Assembly: GCA_964388785.1 (NCBI GenBank)
Contig: CAYMBX010000018.1
Location: 1-18,748, forward strand
DNA length: 18,748 bases
From: VGKU01 sp964388785
GTDB lineage: Bacteria; Patescibacteriota; Patescibacteriia; UBA9934; GWF2-40-263
Direction: 5' to 3'
The notes below the pieces were generated by a model. It was not told the DNA's origin. It searched no databases and saw only the letters and a list, made by a program, of their open reading frames with translations. The translations under genes and the position numbers were made by a program. Below are positions 14,570 through 18,748 of the stretch, piece by piece (within the stretch, counting starts at the first letter, position 1; each line of letters starts with the position of its first letter).

Positions 14570-15949
14570 ATGCTCAGGGGGATGCTCACAAAAAAACTCA
14601 TTGCGCTCTTCGCGATCATTGCGCTACTAGGAGCCGGGTGCGGCGGTCCTTCGCAGGCGGAACAACTTGCCAATAAATCCGCAACGATTAAAATTTGGAG
14701 AGTGTTTGATGATGACAGCACGTTTACCGAGCTCATGAACGGCTACCGAGCGATTCACCCCAACGTCTCATTTGAATACCGCGAGCTCCGCATCGATGAG
14801 TACGAAGACGAACTGCTTCATGCATTCGCAAAAGGCGAAGGACCAGACATTTTTTCGGTCCACAACACCTGGATTGGAGAATACATGAGCCTCATCCAAC
14901 CCATGCCGCCTTCGGTCAAAATTCCCTACTCGGAGACCAGGGGAACTATCAAAAAAGAAACCGTCTATACATTGAAAGAAGAACCGACGATTTCACTTAG
15001 AGCGCTTAAAACCGATTTTGTTGATGTGGTCGCAAAGGATGTGATTCGTCCTTATCGCCCCAATCAGAACAGTGCCGCGCAGGATCGCGTCTTCGGCATT
15101 CCCCTTTCCGTCGATTCACTCGCCCTTTATTACAATCGTGATCTGCTCAATGCTGCCGGCATTCCCGAACCTCCTTCCAGTTGGACGGCATTTCAAGAGC
15201 AGGTCTCAAAATTAACACGCATCGGGGCGGATAATGCGATTCTTCAGTCCGGCGCCGCAATGGGAACGAGCAAAAATGTTGAACGTGCCACGGATATTTT
15301 GAATTTGCTGATGCTCCAAAACGGCGTCAAACTGGTTGATGACCGTGGGGTCTCGGTCTTTGCAACCGAAGGGGGCGGCAGTGAACTTGCCGCACAGGCC
15401 GTACAGTTTTATACGGATTTCGCAAATCCACTTAAACAAGTTTATAGCTGGAATGAGAACCAGCCACCTTCGTTTGATGCGTTTGTCAACGGCAAAACCG
15501 CATTTTTCTTTGGCTACTCTTACCATGCACCACTCATTAAAGCGCGGTCTCCAAAACTAAATTTCTCGATCGCTCCCGTCCCACAAATTGAAGGAGGAAA
15601 AATCGTCAACTACGCAAATTATTGGGTCGAATCGGTTGCAAAACAAACGGACGTGAGCAACTGGGCGTGGGATTTCATCTTGTTTGCCGCAAGTAAAGAC
15701 CGTGTACCGAGCTATCTTAACGCTGCACGGAAACCCACGGCCCGACGCGCGCTCATTACCACCCAACTTGAAGACGAAACGCTTTCCGTGTTTTCGTCCC
15801 AAACCCTTACAGCGGAAAGCTGGTATCGTGGCACGGATGCACAGGCGGTTGAAAAGGCGTTTTCAGATCTCATTGATGCCGCTCTCTCAGGCAAAAAGCT
15901 CGAAAACGAACTGATTATCGCCCAAAATAAAGTGAATCAAACGCTCTAA
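14570..15949 (+). CDS. Extracellular solute-binding lipoprotein, family 1 (sugar-type)
   Basis: A 459-residue exported lipoprotein. The basic n-region (MLRGMLTKK) and hydrophobic core are followed by LLGAGCGG, with Cys24 as the likely lipidated residue (a slightly relaxed lipobox). The mature part has the layout of ABC-type family 1 sugar-binding proteins: IKIWRVFDDDSTFTELMNGYRAIHPNVSFEY at the start, GEGPDIFSVHNTWIGEY, then a central block VFGIPLSVDSLALYYNRDLLNAAGIPEPPSSWTAFQEQ and NGKTAFFFGYSYHAPLIK. Substrate is unknown. No permease or ATPase gene is present in the window. It starts 4 bases after galU; ATG 14582 is an alternative start. Ten bases after the stop comes the first pilin gene, so co-transcription with the pilin array is likely. 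Confidence 0.9.
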   Translation: MLRGMLTKKLIALFAIIALLGAGCGGPSQAEQLANKSATIKIWRVFDDDSTFTELMNGYRAIHPNVSFEYRELRIDEYEDELLHAFAKGEGPDIFSVHNTWIGEYMSLIQPMPPSVKIPYSETRGTIKKETVYTLKEEPTISLRALKTDFVDVVAKDVIRPYRPNQNSAAQDRVFGIPLSVDSLALYYNRDLLNAAGIPEPPSSWTAFQEQVSKLTRIGADNAILQSGAAMGTSKNVERATDILNLLMLQNGVKLVDDRGVSVFATEGGGSELAAQAVQFYTDFANPLKQVYSWNENQPPSFDAFVNGKTAFFFGYSYHAPLIKARSPKLNFSIAPVPQIEGGKIVNYANYWVESVAKQTDVSNWAWDFILFAASKDRVPSYLNAARKPTARRALITTQLEDETLSVFSSQTLTAESWYRGTDAQAVEKAFSDLIDAALSGKKLENELIIAQNKVNQTL

Positions 15950-15959
15950 CGCGATTTCT

Positions 15960-16690
15960 ATGCGCCGCGCATCCGGTTTTCTTCTCATCTTCTGTTCCTT
16001 CATTCTTCTCCCACTTTCCGCGTTTGCCTACGCAAGCAATATTTGCAAAGGAAGCGCGTGCACCGCGGAAGAAGTCGGGCAATTCATGGTGGGGATCACT
16101 TCGGAATGCGGCAACCAAGGAAATTGCACGCTCAAAGACATTGAGCAAGTTTTTTTGAACACCGGGAGTTTTGTTCTGGGAATCATCGGTGCGGTCGTGC
16201 TTCTTATGTATGTGATCGGCGGGTTCTACATGCTCGCCTCGCGCGGAGATTCATCAAAAATCAACAAAGGCAAAGAGTACATCAAAATTTCGACCATGGG
16301 CCTCGTGATCGTTATGTTCGCGTATATCGCCATCACAACACTCAAAACCACGTTGACAGTCAGCACGGGTGAAGGAACGGATTACGTGGCTCAATGCNNN
16401 NNNNNNNNNNNNNNNNNNNNNNNNNNNNNNNNNNNNNNNNNNNNNNNNNNNNNNNNNNNNNNNNNNNNNNNNNNNNNNNNNNNNNNNNNNNNNNNNNCAA
16501 AACCACGTTGACAGTCAGCACGGGTGAAGGAACGGATTACGTGGCTCAATGCCAAGTTGTATTCCCGGGCGCATCTTGTCAAAATCTCGAAGAGGATGAA
16601 GCCATGCTTCTTATTCCACAAGTCTATTCTGCATGCCATCCGGATATTTGTTCAGTGGGAGAATTGTGCTGTGAGCCTGCGCAACCATAA
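15960..16690 (+). CDS. TrbC/VirB2-like pilin 1, cysteine-rich (interrupted by an assembly gap)
   Basis: With the duplicated gap edge removed (15960-16397 joined to 16553-16690) this is a continuous 191-residue protein. It has a signal peptide (1 to about 25, ending SAFAYA), an outer N-terminal segment, then two helices at about 71-93 and 111-130 joined by the loop ASRGDSSKINKGKEY. The loop and helix pattern (GGF..L.S.GD..K...GK...., then GLVIV..AY) matches the four downstream paralogues and the TrbC/VirB2 / T4SS pilin family. Both ends, predicted outside the membrane, are cysteine-rich: Cys 29, 34, 50 and 56, and Cys 146, 155, 174, 179, 185 and 186, ten in all, suggesting disulfides. It is the longest of the five pilins and lies directly after the lipoprotein gene. 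No Shine-Dalgarno sequence is seen. Confidence 0.82.
16343..16397 (+). repeat. 55-base copy to the left of the gap, identical to the right edge
   Basis: These 55 bases are repeated exactly at 16498-16552, immediately on the other side of the N run. One copy is almost certainly an artefact of contig ends that overlap but were not merged. Confidence 0.9.
16398..16497. other. 100-N assembly gap, probably of no real length
   Basis: Exactly 100 unknown bases, a conventional placeholder for a gap of unknown size. It is flanked by identical 55-base sequences, and dropping the gap plus one copy leaves the pilin 1 frame intact. Confidence 0.95.
16498..16552 (+). repeat. 55-base copy to the right of the gap
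   Basis: Second exact copy of 16343-16397. It encodes the same stretch of pilin 1 (KTTLTVSTGEGTDYVAQC); the unique C-terminal tail begins at 16553. Confidence 0.9.
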
Positions 16691-16693
16691 TCA

Positions 16694-17059
16694 ATGCATA
16701 TGAGAAAACTTTCCATTTTCCTTTGGACACTTTTTACCCCGCTTTCCATCCACGCGGCAACAACCTTAGCGGAACTTAACCCGCTTAACACTTCGAGTCT
16801 GCACGTCGTGATCGGACGTTTGATTCGTGCACTCCTCGGACTCAGCGGTGCGGTCGCGCTTCTCATGTTCGTGTGGGGTGGTTTTCTTTGGCTGACCTCC
16901 CGTGGCGAAACCGCACAAATCACCAAAGGAAAAGATACGCTCAAATGGGCCACAATCGGTCTTGTTGTCATTTTTCTTGCGTACGTCCTCGTCAACGCAA
17001 TTATCACCGCTCTTACGGAGGGTACGGCAATCGGCCCAACCCCTTCTCCGTCACCGTAA
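16694..17059 (+). CDS. TrbC/VirB2-like pilin 2
   Basis: A 121-residue small membrane protein. A signal peptide (MHMRKLSIFLWTLFTPLSIHAA) is followed by a short outer segment (TLAELNPLNTSS), then two helices joined by the loop LTSRGETAQITKGKDTLK. The SRG....I.KGK loop is shared with pilin 1, so these two form a sub-pair. The second helix (ATIGLVVIFLAYVLVNAII) has the GLV(I/V)...AY pattern common to all five. The outer C-terminal tail is short and proline-rich (TAIGPTPSPSP). No cysteines are present. ATG 16694 is 3 bases after the pilin 1 stop; ATG 16700 is an alternative. No Shine-Dalgarno sequence is present, so translation probably depends on coupling to pilin 1. Confidence 0.85.
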   Translation: MHMRKLSIFLWTLFTPLSIHAATTLAELNPLNTSSLHVVIGRLIRALLGLSGAVALLMFVWGGFLWLTSRGETAQITKGKDTLKWATIGLVVIFLAYVLVNAIITALTEGTAIGPTPSPSP

Positions 17060-17077
17060 CACCTGTGTGGATAACGT

Positions 17078-17107
17078 CTTACACGTTTTCCCAAAAAACG
17101 GTAAAAT
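17078..17107 (+). promoter_or_regulatory. Putative internal promoter before pilin 3
   Basis: CTTACA (4/6 to the -35 consensus) at 17078-17083, an 18-base spacer, and TAAAAT (5/6) at 17102-17107. It lies just after the pilin 2 stop and would give a leader of about 50 bases before ATG 17166, unlike the leaderless promoters elsewhere in the window. Confidence 0.4.
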
Positions 17108-17141
17108 GATTTCAAGTTTCGTTCATTATTTTTAATCTCTT

Positions 17142-17148
17142 AAGGAGG
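17142..17148 (+). promoter_or_regulatory. Strong Shine-Dalgarno AAGGAGG, unusually far from the pilin 3 start
   Basis: A full AAGGAGG sequence, the strongest ribosome site in the window, ends 17 bases before ATG 17166; typical spacing is 5-10. No in-frame start lies closer, because a TAA blocks the frame at 17151. Six bases after it lies an ATT codon (17155) opening a five-codon frame that ends in TGA overlapping ATG 17166. Confidence 0.6.
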
Positions 17149-17165
17149 ATTAACATTCGTGTTCT

Positions 17166-17621
17166 ATGACGATCTCTAAAAAAACGTACATTGGGTACGC
17201 GCTTGGTGCCATGATTGCCTTGCTCATGGCCGCACCGTTTGTTTTCGGGTTTGCAAGTAATGTGCACGCACAGGCCCTCACTGCCGATGAACTCTTCGGT
17301 GGAGAAGGTCAAACCGGCTCCGGGTTTGCCAGTGATGCAGGACTGGGAGATGCCGAACTCTTGGACACGGTTGCCGCGATTATTCGCGTTGCGCTCGGAT
17401 TCCTTGGTGTCATTGCGGTGATCATCATCATGCTTGGTGGTTTCAAGTGGATGACCTCGGGCGGAAATGACACCAAAGTTGGTGAAGCGAAGAAACTTAT
17501 TTTCGCGGGAATTATCGGTCTGGTGATCGTGTTGTTTGCCTACGCAATCGCGAGCTTTGTCATCACAAAAATCGCGGGCGTCAGCGGCACCGAAGGTGGC
17601 GGCGATGGCGGATCAACCTAA
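17166..17621 (+). CDS. TrbC/VirB2-like pilin 3
   Basis: A 151-residue membrane protein. The signal peptide (about 1-37, MTISKKTYIGYALGAMIALL to NVHAQA) is followed by an acidic, glycine-rich outer segment (LTADELFGGEGQTGSGFASDAGLGDAELL), then helix 1 (AAIIRVALGFLGVIAVIIIMLGGF), the loop KWMTSGGNDTKVGEAKKL and helix 2 (FAGIIGLVIVLFAYAIASFVITK). The loop with KV.EAKK and the GGFKWMT start match the T4SS pilin consensus best of the five. The tail is glycine-rich (GTEGGGDGGST). With its own promoter candidate and the best ribosome site here, it may be the major subunit; that is inference. Two hairpins follow before pilin 4. Confidence 0.88.
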   Translation: MTISKKTYIGYALGAMIALLMAAPFVFGFASNVHAQALTADELFGGEGQTGSGFASDAGLGDAELLDTVAAIIRVALGFLGVIAVIIIMLGGFKWMTSGGNDTKVGEAKKLIFAGIIGLVIVLFAYAIASFVITKIAGVSGTEGGGDGGST

Positions 17622-17632
17622 CGCATTCGAAT

Positions 17633-17660
17633 CCCCCATTGCAATCCAGTGGGGGGTTCT
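17633..17660 (+). terminator. Hairpin after pilin 3, likely weak terminator or processing site
   Basis: CCCCCATT (17633-17640) pairs with AGTGGGGG (17648-17655), with a seven-base loop, followed by GTTCTT. The GC-rich stem with a short U-poor tail suggests partial termination or an mRNA-stabilising 3' end after pilin 3. Confidence 0.55.
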
Positions 17661-17692
17661 TCCAAAAAGGCGAGGTTTCGTCTTTTTGGAAG
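17659..17692 (+). promoter_or_regulatory. Hairpin enclosing the ribosome site of pilin 4
   Basis: Perfect 11-base arms CTTCCAAAAAG (17659-17669) and CTTTTTGGAAG (17682-17692); the stem can extend inward to about 16 pairs. The right arm contains GGAAG (17688-17692), six bases before ATG 17699, so folding would hide the ribosome site of pilin 4. Confidence 0.6.
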
Positions 17693-17698
17693 AACTGT

Positions 17699-18097
17699 AT
17701 GACACACGCTTTTCTTAAACTTACCCCCACTTCAGTTGTGATCTTTTTTCTTGTGACCGTACCGGAAGTGTTTGCACAAGACGCTGCGGGATTAATCAAA
17801 GACGGATTGAAGACGACGGGTAGTCAAGCAGGATATAAATCCACTCCTCTGACCTCCCTCATCGGTAACCTTATTCAAGCGCTTCTGGGAATTGTAGGTG
17901 TTATCTTCCTGGTGATCACTGTCTATGCCGGCTTCCTCTGGATGACAGCACAGGGAGATACAGGAAAGGTCGACAAGGCCAAAAAAATGCTCAGTAACTC
18001 GATTATCGGTATTGTCATCGTTGTTGCTGCCTACGCCTTTACATCCTATGTAGTGGATGCACTTGTAAAAGCATCGAGCAGCACTCAACCTGGCTAG
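17699..18097 (+). CDS. TrbC/VirB2-like pilin 4
   Basis: A 132-residue membrane protein. A signal peptide (MTHAFLKLTPTSVVIFFLVT to EVFAQ, 1-27) precedes an outer segment (DAAGLIKDGLKTTGSQAGYK), then helix 1 (IGNLIQALLGIVGVIFLVITVYAGF), the loop LWMTAQGDTGKVDKAKKML and helix 2 (IIGIVIVVAAYAFTSYVVDAL). It is closest to pilin 5, sharing VYAG(F/Y)LWMTA.GDT.KVDKAKK and VIVVAAYA. The tail is short (KASSSTQPG). ATG 17699 has GGAAG at a good distance and starts the signal peptide cleanly; the longer frame to TTG 17639 would run through both hairpins and is rejected. Expression is probably tuned by the hairpin covering its ribosome site. Confidence 0.87.
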   Translation: MTHAFLKLTPTSVVIFFLVTVPEVFAQDAAGLIKDGLKTTGSQAGYKSTPLTSLIGNLIQALLGIVGVIFLVITVYAGFLWMTAQGDTGKVDKAKKMLSNSIIGIVIVVAAYAFTSYVVDALVKASSSTQPG

Positions 18098-18130
18098 TCT
18101 CAAACTATCAATTAGACCTAACCAATAGAT

Positions 18131-18514
18131 ATGAAAGAACTGTATTCAAAAATCGGCGCATGGGTCTCCGTTACCGCGATGACCCTCGCTCCAGTCAGCG
18201 TGTTTGCTCAGCTTAAACCATCCACAGACGCGACTTCAGATCTTGGAAAAGTCGGTTCCAAACTCGGGCAGTCTCCAAAAGATCTTCCAGTGCTCATTGG
18301 AGATCTTATTAACATCTTCCTCTCAGTGCTCGGGATCATCTTCGTTGTTCTCACAGTCTACGCAGGCTATCTCTGGATGACCGCTTCGGGTGATACGGCA
18401 AAGGTTGATAAAGCAAAAAAACTGCTCGGCCAGGCCGTGATCGGACTCGTGATCATCGTTGCTGCCTACGCTATCACCGCGTTTGTCATCGATCGCATCG
18501 CGGGAATTAAATAA
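18131..18514 (+). CDS. TrbC/VirB2-like pilin 5
   Basis: A 127-residue membrane protein. The signal peptide (MKELYSKIGAWVSVTAMTLA to SVFAQ, 1-27) is followed by an outer segment (LKPSTDATSDLGKVGSKLGQSPK), helix 1 (LIGDLINIFLSVLGIIFVVLTVYAGY), the loop LWMTASGDTAKVDKAKKLL and helix 2 (AVIGLVIIVAAYAITAFVIDRI). The tail is only GIK, the shortest of the five. High similarity to pilin 4 in the loop and helix 2 points to a recent tandem duplication, with divergence mainly in the outer segment. It begins 33 bases after the pilin 4 stop with no clear Shine-Dalgarno sequence, and is followed by a strong terminator that ends the array. Confidence 0.88.
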   Translation: MKELYSKIGAWVSVTAMTLAPVSVFAQLKPSTDATSDLGKVGSKLGQSPKDLPVLIGDLINIFLSVLGIIFVVLTVYAGYLWMTASGDTAKVDKAKKLLGQAVIGLVIIVAAYAITAFVIDRIAGIK

Positions 18515-18523
18515 ACATTTAAA

Positions 18524-18550
18524 CGATCCCCGGACGGGGGTCGTTTTTTG
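18524..18550 (+). terminator. Intrinsic terminator of the pilin array
   Basis: CGATCCCC and GGGGGTCG form an 8-bp stem (one wobble) with loop GGAC, followed by six T. It lies 9 bases after the pilin 5 stop. Confidence 0.9.
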
Positions 18551-18583
18551 TTTGTAATTTTATCATCCTAAACCTCCTCTTTC

Positions 18584-18671
18584 TGTCATCCTGTGAGAGC
18601 GTAGCGACCGAAGGATCACAATGGATGTCGTGATCCTTCGACTCAATGACAAACGCTCGCTCAGGATGACA
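18584..18671. repeat. Palindromic intergenic repeat element (88 bases)
   Basis: The element begins TGTCATCCTG and ends with its inverse, CAGGATGACA. Inner arms CGAAGGATCAC (18609-18619) and GTGATCCTTCG (18630-18640) pair perfectly. The outer arms pair imperfectly through GAGCG-type sequence. This is the layout of a REP- or MITE-like mobile palindrome. No gene is seen between 18515 and 18748. Confidence 0.65.
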
Positions 18672-18682
18672 TTGGATGAAAC

Positions 18683-18734
18683 AAAAAACGCTCCCTGCTC
18701 GAGACCCGTGAGTATGGGTTTCGAAGCAGGGAGC
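18683..18734 (-). terminator. Minus-strand terminator for a gene beyond the right end
   Basis: A long stem, GCTCCCTGCT..CGAGACCC (18690-18707) with GGGTTTCGAAGCAGGGAGC (18716-18734), one bulge, and on the minus strand a following GTTTTTTG. It would end transcription arriving from the right. A minus-strand TAG at 18741-18743 may be that gene's stop, but the window is too short to tell. Confidence 0.75.
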
Positions 18735-18748
18735 AGAACGCTATCGCG

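Noticed and set aside
16391..16639. Minus-strand frame through the N gap
   Set aside because: It is open only because unknown bases do not create stops, and it is antisense to a clear pilin gene.
17639..17698. TTG 17639 start for pilin 4
   Set aside because: The extra 20 residues are encoded by two hairpins and would precede a complete signal peptide.
1..18748. CRISPR array, rRNA or transposase gene
   Set aside because: No regularly spaced repeats, no rRNA-like stretch and no transposase-like protein were seen on either strand.

Overview
The window looks like a chromosomal segment of a streamlined bacterium of the candidate phyla radiation (Patescibacteria), most likely of the Parcubacteria-like part. 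This is inference: genes are packed end to end, many overlap by a few bases, most lack a Shine-Dalgarno sequence, several promoters sit so close to the start codon that the mRNA would be nearly leaderless, and there is a tandem set of TrbC/VirB2-like pilins of the kind common in that group. Standard code 11 fits throughout (TGA is used as stop). No species can be named.

Layout. (1) 1-1600: the C-terminal two thirds of RuvB (Holliday-junction helicase), then a small two-helix membrane protein and a membrane-anchored bacterial PH-domain protein, closed by a bidirectional terminator. (2) 1604-4160: an unrecognised, markedly GC-rich minus-strand gene with a cysteine cluster. It is divergent from a TrmB-type regulator that overlaps a DNPH1/Rcl-like deoxynucleotide N-hydrolase. 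The divergent intergenic region carries two inverted repeats with the same half-site, so these three genes may form one regulon. (3) 4155-7033 (minus): a cell-wall pair, a D-Ala-D-Ala carboxypeptidase translationally coupled to a SpoIID/LytB-type protein with Ig-like domains. (4) 7108-10308 (plus): a surface-polysaccharide operon of Wzx-type flippase, O-antigen-ligase/polymerase-type protein and a small anchored exported protein. (5) 10295-12325 (minus): a membrane protein fused to a spermidine-synthase-like domain. (6) 12390-12510: tRNA-Ser(CGA) with its own promoter and terminator. (7) 12537-13660: SET-domain protein, TRIC/UPF0126 membrane protein and a 25-residue single-helix microprotein. 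(8) 13699-15949: GalU and a solute-binding lipoprotein. (9) 15960-18514: five tandem TrbC/VirB2-like pilin paralogues, then a terminator. (10) 18515-18748: non-coding, with a palindromic repeat and a minus-strand terminator serving a gene beyond the window.

The most interesting part is the pilin array. Its five members diverge in their ends (one is very cysteine-rich) and are separated by regulatory structures: a promoter plus displaced Shine-Dalgarno before the third, and two stacked hairpins hiding the ribosome site of the fourth. This suggests a multi-subunit pilus with tuned stoichiometry. The 100-N gap inside the first pilin gene is almost certainly an unmerged overlap: 55 bases on its left are repeated exactly on its right, and removing one copy restores a continuous 191-residue reading frame. 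A second point is that leaderless promoters (often TGnTATAAT) recur in front of transcription units across the window, whereas clear Shine-Dalgarno sequences are confined to a few genes.
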